A stretch of 64,000 nucleotides of DNA, taken from NCBI RefSeq assembly GCF_010389155.1, contig NC_057768.1, positions 21,089,966 through 21,153,965 of the forward strand, read 5' to 3'. Both the position numbers and the translations under genes were made by a program. This stretch comes from Erigeron canadensis. Lineage: Eukaryota > Streptophyta > Magnoliopsida > Asterales > Asteraceae. Every line of letters starts with the position of its first letter. The stretch's first letter is position 1. The notes under the pieces are model-generated. The model searched no databases. It was not told the DNA's origin and worked only from the letters and a program-made list of their open reading frames with translations. Below are positions 35,603-49,058 of the stretch, in pieces.

Positions 35603-37125
35603 ATCATAAAGGTATTAATAAAACTATGATATAACTTTTGTTATTACTAATGTAATCACCTTAAATACATGACACGGAAATACGGATAGCATTGTTTTGA
35701 AGTTTTGCAATCCCTTTACTGGTTTAGATTAAACTTTTATTTGATATTTTTATTAGAAGATATATGGTAATAACTTTTCAAATTGTTACATTTGTAATTA
35801 GTTATAAGCTTATTTGTATATATTTAACTATAAGAATAACATGAAAATTTGTTAAATAATAATAAAATACAATAATTTTTTATATACATAACTAAAAGAA
35901 AAACATATATAAAATAAAGTATTTTTTAATATCTTTTAATCTAATAATTCATTGAAAATAGTTATATATATAAATATATAAATATAAATACAATATTAAG
36001 TTATATTAAAATACTTTAGCAAAAAATATATATACCTATAAAAACTATATTAGTGATTAAATTTTAATATTTGATAGTAATAAGATAACTTAAAATTTAA
36101 AAGATTAGGAATTTAAAAGAGACACATGTCGTTGAGAATAAATTAAGTGTCGAGCAATAAAAGTCTCAATCCTATTTTAATATGTTGGTAGATATATTTC
36201 TTAATTATATTATTATTATTAGTGTTAGTATTCCAAAATAATGGTTTGATTGGAGGAGAAAAAAGCATTTATAATTATTGATAAACTATTCTTTTAAAAA
36301 ATAAGAGTTCTTCAAAAAGTAAATATGTATATAATTAACTTAAGGCAACTCTTATTAATTAAGTCGTAAACAAAAATTTGTATATAACTTAAATTTTTAT
36401 ATTAAGTCAAGACTTTTTAATTAAATACTTATCAAACACTACCAGTGCCTTAAATGACAGAGAGGAAAGGTTTTTGTGTGAAATTATATTATAACCTCCT
36501 AATACATTGTTATTTCCATTTTATAGATTGTGATTAAAATTTTTTATCAAAAAACAACCTCTATCTCTCCATCACGTAGAAACACATAGCAAAAAACCCT
36601 AATTCACAATTCGGCCCCCTTCTCCCCCCTTTCACATCCCATCGCAAAAATTCATCACATCGCCGACCGCAATGAAATTGCTTTTATGTAAATAACCACA
36701 TCGTCACTGTCTCACTGACGCTACATTGCGCTGCCACCAATCTAGTATATTTATTTGGTGGGCCTTGGTGAGTTATCCTCGCGAAATTTCTGAATATAAG
36801 AGGTTTTCATTGAGTGGTTTAAGTTGGAATCTATTCGGGGAGTGACATATCTCTTTGAAAATATTATTTTCAAATAGCATAATACGAGTAAAGATACCTA
36901 TAATTAAAATTATTATATTAAAATATTATTAGTCATCGTTTCCATAGTTACGATGTATATAATAAAATTAATGATTAATAAAATAAGAATAAAACAACGT
37001 CATTCATTGATAGACAACTATAATTATTATTTTCATATATTTTATGATAAAATAAGGTAATTGATATATTTTCTTATATATTTTATGATATATGTAACAA
37101 AATATCTTATATGGTAAGTTGGCCA
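35603..37125. other. AT-rich non-coding spacer
   Basis: No coding frame. A segment at about 36106-36200 is a diverged inverted copy of 43830-43915. Confidence 0.6.
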
Positions 37126-37926
37126 TGTAACACCCTAAGCTAGAAATGAGACGTACAAAAAAACATAACACACAATGGAATTAATGTAGAACGGAACTAT
37201 ATGAACAAAGAGCACAACCATCAAAAGTTTATAAAATAACATCAAAAGATGGCTAATAATCCTAAGCATATCCCATCATAGGGCAATGAATCACGGATCC
37301 ATGAAATTCCAATTCCAACTTCTAGCAAGCAATCATCAAGTCCTTTGGTTCGCTTGGTTACTTGAAAAGTGTACTAAACAAGGTCAACACTAGATTGATG
37401 AGTTCGTAAGAATGAATCACAGGGAATCATTACCAAACCTTCCACAATATATAAACAAAGATAAAGGCAAGTAATGAACTTACAATAAGCCTTTATAAGG
37501 CACCTGACACACAATAGAGGTATGCGTATAACACAACCTTATAACACAAGTATTCACACGATGAACTACACGAGATAGTTAGAATACACGAAATAATCAA
37601 GCGCAAATCATGACAACATCAAGAATGTACCGTACATGTCCCATAATGTTACCAATTCAACGATGCCCATGATGTCATCACAATTACGGTTGCCATAAAT
37701 TACGGCCCAAACCAACGTATGTTACGGTGGCTTGAAACAAGCATAATCTGCATGTTTTTTGGCGTAAAATAAAGGATAGTTTCTCACTTTCCAAAGGGGC
37801 ATATGAGACGCCACCTGCAGGTCAAACACACGAGGAAACTCCCATGAACATGAATACGACTCCAAACACTCCCAAACACCTCCAAACCAATCCCAAACTC
37901 ATTTTTGACCATCTAGAGACCATTTT

Positions 37927-40554
37927 TGTAACATCCCGAACTTTTTATTAACGGTTGACTTAAGTCATTAAGTCAACACCATGAGTCCGTTAAGTCTCCA
38001 GACGATGCGATGCTCACCTATGATTAATGTGCTATGTGTGTAAGGTTTTAAAGCCTTAATGATTCATGTGTTAATGTGTCTAAAGGTATATTTTAATGTC
38101 TTTGGAGGTGCTTAAAGTGTTTAATGTGTTGTAAGTATTCCCCATAGGTGTTTTAAGCTAAATATGAGCCATAAGGAAGTCTAAGGACTAGTTTTGATAA
38201 AGCTGGAAACTAAAAAACGGGTTAAGGGTCTAATAATCTGTCATTAGACTCATAAATCAGAGAATATACATTTCCTTTGAAGCCCTAGCCATTCCCTTTG
38301 TTCCATGGTATCCTATTGTTCGATTTCATCGTTATTCGGTTGATTCGAGAGTGTTTTGATCAAGTTTTTGCATCCTCTTTGTAATCTCCAGGTATCCAAG
38401 GTATAATAACATTGATTTTATGTCCTTTCAATCATATAATCAGATCCATAACTGGTCTAGGTTATTGGAAGATCAATTGATGTCAAAAACGTGTGTTTTG
38501 ATCGATTCGGTAACCTAAAACGTTTAATTATGTGATGCAGATCAAGTAAGGATTAATCAATGATTTCATTGCATCATTATGGTCTTAAAATAGTGAATTT
38601 TGAGGTGCAAAAGTCGTTCATAAGGTTTGGGGTCGTTTGGGGTGTGTTTGGTTAAGTTTTGGAGGTTAAACAATGAGTTTTGTGCAGAACCGGGACTAGC
38701 TGCGGCGCAACTAGAAAACAGTGACCTTTAGTTGCAACGCAACTTGGTAGTTGCGACGCAATAGCCACGGAATAACAAATGGCCATAACTTTTGAACCGT
38801 AACTCCGTTTTTGACAAATAAGATATCCACGGAATCGTGAGAGAGTCTACTTTCTAAAGCTTATGTTTTTAAAATATGATTGTGATGTCAAGTTTCCAGA
38901 AAGGTTAATTTAGTGAGTGAATGTCGAGTTTCGTCGAGTTATGTAAGCTTTAAAGTATTAATCGAATGTCCGATGCATCAAGCATTGTCATGAGTCATGT
39001 TTATAGGTATTTAGACGTGATTCATGACCATAAGTGAGTGGGTATTTATTAGCTCATTATGTCGTTTAATGATTATAGGTAGTCGGGAATACTTGCAAAG
39101 CTCGGTAACTTACGTTATCATTTATTGTGTGCTTCTACGAGGTAAGATACACTACTTTGACACGCTGAGGGTTCAACATAAACATAGTTTTCATATAATA
39201 ACATCCCAAATGGTATCTTGTTTGCTTATGGGTATTGGGGATTATACGGGAGGTGATATGAGCTATGTAGATGTATATAAAAGCCTGAAATGCTACCCCA
39301 ATGATACATATTGCAATGAGATGTTATGTATGCTTAATAAATGATATGATATGAAATGATGTACGATCTAAGATGATAAATGTTATGCAATGTTGTAATG
39401 ATATACGATACGCAATGATATATGACGATGTACGTGATGTAACAATGTATGCGATGTGATGATATGAAATGAAATGCTATGAAATGTGATGTGATGTATG
39501 ATGATGATATGTGAAATGTGCATGATTACATGGCTTGTTCATCTAGTTCACTAGACATATTAAGTTGCCATGACACGTGCACGTTTAAGGGCCCAAACGT
39601 AAAAGATGTATATGTGATGATTGTTTAGGTTGTGTAAACACCTAAACTATATGTGATGTGAAATCGAGCTCGTAAATTTGATGTGAAAGTGTTAAGCTTA
39701 ACCCATACTTGCCCTAGCCCGGTTAAGTGCGTTGATGTGGTTGCTTGGGTGGCTCCTTGCAACATGGTACAACGTGAAGAGTAATACGGGAGGTCTTACC
39801 AGCCCCATTGTCATTGAACATACGGATTACTCCTGGATTGGCTTGCCATTCCTTAACGGCATTGATGCACTACTGAATAGTGGTTCATCTAGTCGGGTGC
39901 GACTTATGTCACACTTAACGAGATGCATATGTTATATGAGACGCGTGACTTTTGTCACAATTATAAAGATGTTCAAATGTGATATGTGATGATGCAAAAG
40001 ATGACTAGGCACATTTAGGATGACCCATCCTAATATAAATGATGTTGATGATATGATATGTAAATGTGATGGTATGTTTGAGGATTTGTGCCTTAACGAC
40101 TTAATATGACTTTTATATAATGTTTTAAATGGACAAACGTTTCATAACTTATGTGTTATCTTACTTAGCTAATTCGTTAGCTAACACTTGCTCTTTTAAA
40201 ATGTGTTGTGCCCTCAGATCCAACAATAGTGAGCAGGTAGATGTGAGAAGATGTGAGGCATGGGTAGATGATCTTGAAGCTAGCTATAGATTACCCATAG
40301 TGGCTGCTCGCTTTAGACATTTGCTTTATGTTTAAATATTAATGACTTGTATTGATAATGTACTCGGTTGTTTAATGTTGGGCAACCGATGGATTTCCAT
40401 TTAGACTTATTTTGATGATATGACTAGTAACACTATTTAATCAATAAACCAAACAGATTTTACTGGTTTGGACTTTTAAAGTTAATTCCGCTTCTTTTAA
40501 CGCCGTTAGGCAAAAGTTTTTGGAAATCCTTGTTTTTAAATGTTGGGTGTTACA
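37927..40554 (+). repeat. solo LTR C (same family as solo LTR A)
   Basis: 2628 bp, TGTAACATCCCGAA to GGGTGTTACA, with identical ATTTT at 37922-37926 and 40555-40559. It contains degenerate gatatgatatg runs (39340-39520) and a word array at 38690-38775. Inserted within the older LTR that starts at 37126, hence younger than it. Confidence 0.92.
38690..38775. repeat. palindromic-word array of solo LTR C
   Basis: ctgcggcgcaact, gttgcaacgcaact and gttgcgacgcaat, at the position that corresponds to the differently worded array in solo LTR A. Confidence 0.65.
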
Positions 40555-42330
40555 ATTTTGAAGCTACATAACATGTTACTAACATATTTTAACCAAAATC
40601 CATCATCCAAACTCTTTCATAACATCAATCCAAGACCAAATCTTACCCCAAATCCACCTCAAACCCTAATTTGACCTCATGAGCACTTTTTGACCCAAGA
40701 ATGACCAAGAATAATTAGATTTGACCAAGAAACATTCTTATCAACATACAATGATAATTTTGAGTTAGATTTAACTTACCAAAATGTCAAATCCAAAATG
40801 GAGCTAAAAAGGAAAGTTCTTGCACTTGTAAATATCCAAATCTTTTATATATGATGAAGATGATGATGCTAACAATGATTCCTACACATCTTACTTGAAA
40901 CCACAATTTTGGTGTAAGAATCTTAGAAGAGAGTGAGATATGATATGTGTGTGTGTATGTGTTCTTGTAATATAAAGAGAAATAAGATAAGGAATGAATG
41001 AGTGGAAGGGAGGGAGAATGAGATATGGTTGGGTAAGTTGGGTGGGTCATGGGTCGGATCCATGGATAACCCATTTCACATTTCTAGTTCACTTAAATAC
41101 CGACTAACACCGTATGACCAAATAAAACGGCCAATTGAACTCGACTTGCACATTGCACACAATTGAACCACAAAAATGACCCCAAATATATATATATATT
41201 AATGGCTATAAGTTTAATTATAATAGTCAACGGGTCAAATCACCACTGCTAGAAGCCATGTAATAGTAGAATTTTTTTTCAAACGGCTATAGAATACAAA
41301 TACAAAGTACAATTACGATTACAACACCTAGAATAAACACAATAATAGATTAATATCTTAGATACTTCTTGATACTTGAACCGTGAGGAATGCAAAAAGG
41401 GTGAAAAACCTCGTCGAAAGAGACATGAGAAAAACTCTCACCAACAAAGGCCGAGTCATTGGTTTTCACTCTATTGCGTTTTTGGTGCATACCCATATAA
41501 GTCGCAATCAACAACAAATCTTCTCAAAAAAAACTCACCGAAACAAACTAACTAAATAACAAAAAGAGAGTTTTTAAACCAATCATCCCGCATGACACTA
41601 ACCTTTTACACTTGTTTGTAACCCAAAAGTGTGATCACTGAGAGACGATGATGTCAAATAAGTTGTTAGATCGGTAATGACCTGAGCAGAAAACACAATG
41701 GTTGGATTATTATCTTCTTTCGAATATGGTGCATTTAGTTAATTTATTTTTATCATTGTCATCATCATTATTGTTATTATATTAATATTTTAAATTTATA
41801 TCAATAAGTCTTTATAATAATGGATATTTTCTTTTGCAATTTATATTTTGTTTATTTTGGGATATATTCTATGCTCAATAAAACATACAAAATATGTAAT
41901 AACAAATATATAAATCGAAAATGATGTTATGGAACAAACTTTTTTTTCTTGTTCAATTGGGAGGTAACTTCATATATCTTTGACACTTTCAAGTTCTTTT
42001 ACACAATCATCAATTAAATTATAAATAACTTTTCGCTTTCGTTAATGACAACATTTAAGACTATTAGTAAAAATTATTTTGTTGCATTAAAATTTATATA
42101 GTATCTTATTGTTATAAAATTTAAGGATGGTTTTTAATATATAATGTAATAGTTTTTAAGCATATAATAAGTTGTTAATGACAACCTACGATTATTATCA
42201 AGAATAGATTCCGAAAAATAAGTTTTCTTAATATAATCTAAGAAAACTACAAATTAATAATTTAAAGGTTCGCGTATTTCTATACATATATTACGACACA
42301 ATCAACAGTAAACCTCTTAAAATAATTCAA

Positions 42331-42405
<75 letters not shown>
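42331..42405. repeat. (ATT)n microsatellite, 25 units
   Basis: Uninterrupted att units. Confidence 0.95.
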
Positions 42406-42407
<2 letters not shown>

Positions 42408-43262
42408 AAGAGAACCCTTAAATCAAAAAATGAAAAAGTCTAAACCATACATTAAAGTTCATCATTTATTTTTCATCCTTATATCAAAATGCTTACATCA
42501 TTTTTAACTGAACTTTTAGACAAAGACGTTTTTAGTTCTCTAACTTCCATTATTTTTTTAAAACACTCATACATACATTTCGACATTTTGCAACTCTCCA
42601 CTATTGTTTTCATAATATAGATTGCAAGCAATATAAATTGTTTATAGACTGCAAGCAATCTGAAAAATATTTTTTTAAGTGTGATCAAACGAAATTTTAC
42701 AAAAAATCATGTTCGATGTTTTAATAACAAAGCACCATGAGAAACACTATTTTAAACAAACATTTTTTTTTAAACTCTGATCCATATTTTAAAAAGGGTT
42801 AATTTACAAGTTTACAAATATTTGATTTTTTTAATATGATGATTATGATCGATCGATCTATCACATTCTTATTAGGGTTTTTCTTTATAAGATGAATAAA
42901 ATACAAGATATATATAATTATCAAAGAAAATATTTTTCCTCGATATAGTATATTGTTTCTTTTTTCAGTTTTCTATACCTTTTAAACGGTTTTTTATATG
43001 TATAAATTTAATTATATTTATATGGGTTTTTTCGTTTCAATAATAAGCTAGTTATTATTGTTATTATTATTTTGGTACATACATGAAAACAAAAACCATG
43101 TGCCTTGGTTACTAAACCAATGTCACGTGTGTTTCATTAACTAACATGTACAACACATATTCCTATGCATGTATCGAAACAATCAAAAGTGACCCTTCAA
43201 AAATTCAGATTATTATGTCTAATACTCGAATATAACAAATGGGAAATCATAAAACCTAATTA

Positions 43263-43640
43263 CTATGGAACCCGTATAATGCGGCGATTATGGTTGCAAT
43301 GTTGATCTAAAGGTATCGGGGATGCATGGTTGGTGATGACGATGATTATTATTGACGGTGATGGTTGTGTCATGTGGTATAAATTTATGTAAATATAACT
43401 GATATAAAAGTGGTGATGGAAATATTTTACAAGATAGAATGATACTTGTGCAATGCGATGATGTGGTGGTAACGGCAACAAGTAGTGATGGCGGCGAGTT
43501 GTAATGATGGCAACAACAAGTGATGGTGGTAATTGATGTAACAGTAATTATTGATCTAATTGGGGGTGATATTTTATAAGATAAGATTATTTTATAAGAT
43601 AAGATACTGATAGTATAAATTAATTTATTAATGTTAGGAT
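43263..43640 (-). mobile_element. possible Helitron-like relic
   Basis: The edge actatggaacccgtataatg followed by cggcg resembles the GC hairpin edge of plant Helitrons in minus orientation. The interior is rich in ggtggtgatgg and gcggcga words. No clean CTRRT terminus or 5' TC end is present. Confidence 0.25.
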
Positions 43641-45932
43641 AGTCAATTCGCATTTCTTTTTTTTCTTTTTTAACTTTTCAACAACTATGTATAATCTTTA
43701 TATACTAGTATACATTGAGTAAGTCTAAATTAAACCATTAGATGAAATTCAGCTTTTAGTTAGAGTCATTAAATCAATTTATTGATATCATATACCTTTT
43801 TAATTTTTTAAAATTTAGTTTAAATTCAAATTAATATTAATATCTACTAATAAACTAAAACAGGATTGATTGCTTTATTTAACTTACATGTGTCCCTTTA
43901 AATCTATATATATTTTATTTTTTAAAAACCATAAATAATTAAAACATCTAATTAAATATATATAAATTGAGATATATAATATAAATAATCTTTTATATTA
44001 ATAATAATCATATTTTATTCATTGTTACCACAAATATAAATTTTCATCAACAATTTTATTTATGACAGATAAAAACTAAATTTATATATTATACTATAAG
44101 ATATCTTAAATTAATTAATGAACAATAATAATAATCTATATGTCTAACTAATATATATGTCTAACTAATAGTTTAACTATACTTATTATCTAATTGTTAT
44201 CTATCTACTAATATAACAAAACATGGTTGAAAATTGTAAAACGATATTAATCATGTTTTACGGTCGTAACTTTAAATTAAGTGATAATATTACTAATATT
44301 CTTTATACAAAATATAATTAAACAATATATTGTATATCCGTACATTGGGTATTAACACTACTTAATTAACATTTATATTAATTGTAAATAAATATTTATA
44401 TTTTTAGTATTTATTTACTCTTGATCATATCTAACGTTGGTTTGATTTTATTTTTTTTAATGTTAAAAAAGGATATATTATTGATATGAAACTCTAGCGA
44501 GAAGCTAATAAGTACAATCAAGAGTTATTAAGGGAGAAAAGTACAGAAGCAGAGAAAGTAATACATGAACACTAAATGGAGAAACTATTCCAAACGGGCC
44601 AAGTGACATCTGGGAACTTTGTACAGAGCCGATTTTGAGGATTCGGATGTTCAGGGCTCGATAGTTTAAAACTACTGTAATATTAAAAACAAATCAAATT
44701 TGAAGCTAAAATTTAAACTCTAACAAGTAAAAGCCTCACTCTAAATGCATAGAAATAAATATATATAAAAAAAAAAAGAATACAAGATTTAATTAATTTT
44801 ATAATAGTAATTAAAAAAATGTGTATTTGCCAGGTAAAAACTCACACCAACATAAGAAAATAAAATTTTATAACAAGTTAGTCGTGGATGGGTCCCATAG
44901 GTAATTGAAAAAAAAAATCTGTAAAATCTGTAAATGTGAAAGATATATAGTTTGTGAGTCAAAACCTATTGCTAGTTTATTACCCAACTAATTAGCCATT
45001 TGCAATTGGACTGCCTTGTTTTAATTTGTAATGTATATTTCGGCAACAATTAAACTTAGAACGTGGAAAAGAAAATGGACCGATATTACACTCCAACATG
45101 GACCTAAGCCCGTTGCCCTCTTGAAATCTGCTGCTATGGGCTGTCACCCATTATTATACTAATCAAACTAACAAGACAATTATTTATGTGTAGTTGTGGA
45201 GCGACAAGTCACAAACAGGATTCTTGCTGGATTCACATATATCTATGTAGTTAAGATTCCGATGTAGTTAAGATTCCGACTAAGGAAAAAACATTTGTTT
45301 TTTGACGGCACTCGAACGTGCGCCTGAAGGTACAAAGGAGGTGTTTGTCCTTAAGTATAGTCAAACAATATATGTCTGAACTAGTTAACTGTTGTAACGG
45401 GGTGAAAAAATTTATCCCACTTCATTAGCCAATTTTGAAAAACAAAGTTCAATATTAAGTTAAAGAACAATCCAAATAATAGCTGACATATATAAAAGAG
45501 ATCGAATATTTGAAACAAGGTAGCAAACATAAAGAACATAGATATTAATTTTCAACTAATTTTTTTTATTGATAAAAATCAACAAGAATTACAAGTAAGT
45601 TGCGTAACGGAAACGTCTATGGTAAGTTGGAAAATACTTGGTTGAGTACAAATTACGATTCTGATTTCAATTCTTTACAAAATACTAGCATAAGTTGAGT
45701 ATATCAAGACAAGACAGCTTATAATTAACTGATTTCCTTTTGCTAAGGTGAATGTTGTAAGAATAGAATGATAAAGGTATGCACACCTTCGATGATCCAC
45801 CAATATTGGTATTCATAGCTAGATAGCATGTCTTCTGCATTTTTCTACCAACCTTGAGGTCTGCAGAGTATCTCGCACATCGCGTTAGTTTATTCAAGTC
45901 CAAGGTTTGATTTGGTTATCTAGGATAGATAA

Positions 45933-47903
45933 GGGTGAGGGAGCGCCTCGCCACCTCTCCCCTCCCCTCCCCTCCCTGGTTTTTCTTCTTCTCCCCGCCC
46001 GCTCCTTAATGCTAGGAGCGTCTCGCCACCTTTCCCTGCCCCCACCCTTTTCTATTTAATTTACTTTCTACTTATTTCATTTCAAATAATAACTAATACT
46101 TTTTATTTACTAATTTAAAACTAATACAATATTAAACTAAAACAACAAAATAAAACATCAAACTACAATCTTAAACGAAAAGACAACACAATACATAAAT
46201 AAACTAGCGATCGAGGCCCGGGATGAATGTGTGATGAATATGGTCAATGAGATCCATCCGAAGATCTTCGTGAACGCTTAATTCCTGTATCTCTACTAGT
46301 CGAGCATCTGATGGCTGTGACGCGACCCGGGGATCTGGAATATAATCAGGACATAATGCGTGGTCCTCGTCTTTTAAAATCATGTTGTGAAGAATACAAC
46401 ACGCATACATGATCTTACGGATGGGAAGTTCATCCATTTGTCGTGCCACTTCTCTAAGTATTTTAAATTTTTTTTGGTAATACCAAAAGCTCATTCCACA
46501 TCCTTCCTTGCAGCCTCCTGTGCCCTAGCAAATCGAATCATTTTCTCACCGATTGGATGAGGAATGGTTTTCACAAACATCGCATATCTTGGATAGATCC
46601 CATCCAAGAGAAAATACGGGTACTTATATTCGGTTCCATTTACAGTGAAAGGAACCACCGGTGTTGTGTCGTCTTCATAGTAATTGAACAAAGGAGATTG
46701 ATTCAACACATTAATGTTGTTGTTTGAACCAGCAACACCAAAGTATGTGTGCCAAATCCATGTATCCTGTGACGCCACTTCTTCAAGCGCTATTGTCGGC
46801 CCGTTATGGTCACCTCTCATGTACTGGTCACGTCAAGCCACTGGACAATTATCCCAAGCCCAGTGTGTACAATCAAGACTCCCTATATATACATTTATAA
46901 ATCGAAAGTATTAACTAAACTACGTAATATATATATATATAACCGAAACTATATATAACCGTATATAAGTAAATACATACCTAACATGCCGGGAAAACCA
47001 TGATAAGACGCATGATGATCAAAAATGCGTTGCACATCATTACGCGTTGGCCTACGCAAATATTCATGCCGATATAACCTAATGACTCGATCACAAAAAG
47101 CATTAAGGGTGTCACGTGACGATCTTTCTGACATATTTAAATAATCATCTAAACTGTCGGGATTACTACCGTATCCTAACTGGTGAACGACAGATGTTTA
47201 CCTCTGTAAAGCCGAGAACCCAATTTTCCCACAACTGTGGAACCTCCTTTGAAAATATTCAAAATTGCTTTCCAAATCTGTAGCTATCTTCACAAACAAC
47301 CGTCTACTCATCCGAAACCGTATTCTAAAAAAATCATCATCAAATTTCGGTTCCTCGGCAAAGTAATCTCGAACAAGATGGTCGTGCGGCTCAAAACGAT
47401 TGTCTCTGTTTGTATACTTTCTTGAAGAGGAGACAGTATCGCGAACCTCTTGATCAATCGCATGATGCGTCATTGTGAAGAGATTAATATATCGTTCCGT
47501 CTCGTCAGATGAACTCGAGTCCGATTGCATATTCGGGGGTGTTGGGCCGTTCGTAAAAAATAAAGGATTGTTGAAGAAAGGGTTCATGATTGTTGTTTTA
47601 TACATATATGTGTATATATGATAATATATATGTTTTACACTATCTTGCTGATGCTGCTGATGTACAAAAAAAAACAGAAAGAACAATGAAATAAAGAAGA
47701 AATGAGAAGAAGGAAAAGAGTAGATTACCATTGGAAAGGGCCCCACGTTTTTTTAATGCATAACGGTCGAATGAGAATAGGCACCACAACCAGCACCGTC
47801 CTCCCCAAAACGCTCTCCACCCTATCGGTACCCAAGGGTTGGAACGATGTTCAAACCGGTATCAGTCCGGTACCGGTCAGGTGCCTATACGCTCCGTCCA
47901 CCC
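45933..47903 (-). mobile_element. PIF/Harbinger transposon with both ends and TAA duplication
   Basis: TAA at 45930-45932 and 47904-47906 flank the element. The left end gggtgagggagcgcctc and the reverse complement of the right end, gggtggacggagcgtatag, form an imperfect inverted repeat. Sub-terminal copies of similar text (gcgtctcgccacc at 46018; cgctctccaccctatcgg at about 47810) are present. At 1971 bp it holds only a transposase gene. The Myb/SANT-like second gene of typical PIF elements is absent. Confidence 0.85.
46204..47587 (-). pseudogene. PIF/Harbinger transposase (DDE), one intron, inactivated
   Basis: Likely start MNPFFNNPLF at 47587. Exon 1 runs to 46981 (RIRFRMSRRLFVKI, GKIGFSALQR, DDYLNMSERSSRDTLNAF, YLRRPTRNDVQRIFDHH, GFPGMLG). 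An intron of 98 bp (46980-46883, GTATGT...ATATAG) leads to exon 2, which supplies the catalytic residues: Asp in SLDCTHW, Asp in LLDGIYP and Glu in ARKDVE. The segment SQDTWIWHTYFGVAGSNNNINVLNQSPLF is highly characteristic. Damage: TAA at 47198-47196, a TGA at a Trp position (about 46837), a TGA just after the catalytic Glu (46491) and a one-base shift in an A-run (about 46465). The C-terminus (KIMYACCILHNMI) is intact. It cannot make a full transposase. Confidence 0.9.
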
Positions 47904-47906
47904 TAA

Positions 47907-48409
47907 GGGAAGCTTGGAACACTTCCTTCACTTATTACATTGCAAAAGAGAATTCTTAACTATCGAGGCTATTAGATTGTAAGTAGAGGCGCGTTGGGCG
48001 GACACACCAATGGTGTGTTATGGTTATATCTCGTACCTCATTTAATAGAAAAAATTAGATTAAACCCGGACGGGCCTGACCGAAAACATAAATAAAAAGT
48101 GTATTGACAGTGCAGTATTATTCGTAGTTTTGATATTACAAAAAATAACAGATTATAATATTATGCTGTAACAAATTTATATGTGAAAGTCATAATAATA
48201 GTAAAAATAATAAGAAGAATTAAAATAGAAATAATTAAATAGTAATAGTAATTTACAGTATTATTCATAGTTTTTGATTTTATAAATACTATCGTATTAC
48301 GACCGAAGCAAATAATAAGATTATGATTTGTATAAGTATATGATAGATGTTAAAAACATGATTAATTAAACAAAATATTAATTTATAACAAATTTATATG
48401 TGAGAGTAC

Positions 48410-48452
<43 letters not shown>

Positions 48453-48766
48453 GTATAACATAAATAGAAATAACTAAATAATAATAGTAATAAGAATAAA
48501 AATAATAATTAATATTATTTTAAAATAAAAGTAAAGTCATTGATATATATATACTTGTAAATAAATGTAAATTCTTTTTAGTTGTAAATAAACTGATATA
48601 AAAAATCATTAAAAAAGGACGGTCAACAAATTTTATGGTAGAAAATACACTCTAGTTCGAATCTTATTTTAATCTTGAGATATGTATCACCTATTTATAT
48701 GACATTTAGTTATTATTTAACATACATTGAGCATTATTTTAGGGAAAAAGTATTAATACTATATTA
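47907..48766. other. non-coding spacer
   Basis: AT-rich with an (AAT)n run at 48411-48450. No gene. Confidence 0.65.
48411..48450. repeat. (AAT)n microsatellite
   Basis: About thirteen aat/taa units. Confidence 0.9.
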
Positions 48767-48772
48767 TAATAT

Positions 48773-48917
48773 TGAGAGTGAAAAGAGAGGAGAGAATGGA
48801 GAGAAATTCTATTAATAAGAGTGTAAATAATGTTACAACAAGGCCTAGTATTTATAGGCTAGAATAGAGAACATTCTAGAATATGAATATCTATATATTA
48901 ATAAAATATCTATAATA
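48773..48917 (-). repeat. 3' LTR (left) of the second copia element
   Basis: About 145 bp, ending at the polypurine tract. It aligns to 55110-55229 over agaaattctattaataaga, gtatttata and attctagaatat.aatat. The outer boundary is an estimate (TGAGAGTG at 48773). Confidence 0.6.
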
Positions 48918-49058
48918 CTCCCCCTTGGATATTCATATTTTATTATACGCAAATGTGGTACTTGCTGCCTCATTAAAAACCATACCAAGAAAAACCCAGT
49001 GGGATAAAAACTCGGTGAAGGGAAAAAGAGTGCAGAGCGTATGATACTCTCCCTCAAT

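Larger units (their letters stand above)
37126..41250 (-). repeat. older Tekay-like LTR split by a nested solo LTR
   Basis: From TGTAACACCC at 37126, the text parallels the left LTR of the 9310 element: gagcacaaccatcaaa.gtttata, aagatgg, cctaagcata.ccca, aaaagtgtactaaa and gatgagttcgta. It is broken at 37926 by solo LTR C and resumes at 40555. The segment around 41040 (gggtgggtcatgggtcgga.ccatgga) again matches the Tekay LTR. The terminal TGTTACA is not found, so the right end is truncated or decayed. Confidence 0.7.
41251..45929. other. long non-coding interval
   Basis: AT-rich with simple repeats. I see no gene. A possible Helitron relic is at 43263-43640. The 41270-41580 stretch is more complex but has no recognisable frame. 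Confidence 0.6.

Noticed and set aside
35383..35634. 83-codon hydrophobic frame
   Set aside because: It overlaps the end of solo LTR B and its target duplication. Not conserved in other LTRs here.
29449..40335. A 68-codon open frame shared by solo LTRs A (29449-29655, minus) and C (40129-40335, plus)
   Set aside because: By eye the two copies differ at 13 residues but at only about four silent sites. That is the pattern of neutral drift, not of a conserved protein. Lies inside LTRs with no start context.
41255..41263. gccatgtaa as a target duplication for the LTR starting at 37126
   Set aside because: It resembles the left flank plus the LTR's own first bases (ggccatgtaa), but the sequence before it does not end in TGTTACA. 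Probably chance.
42331..42405. Long (ATT)n as a possible CRISPR-like or regulatory array
   Set aside because: Plain trinucleotide microsatellite in a plant genome; no spacers.
45300..45345. Box B-like text (actcgaacgtgcg on the plus strand)
   Set aside because: No matching box A, tail or target duplication. Too short to call a SINE or tRNA.
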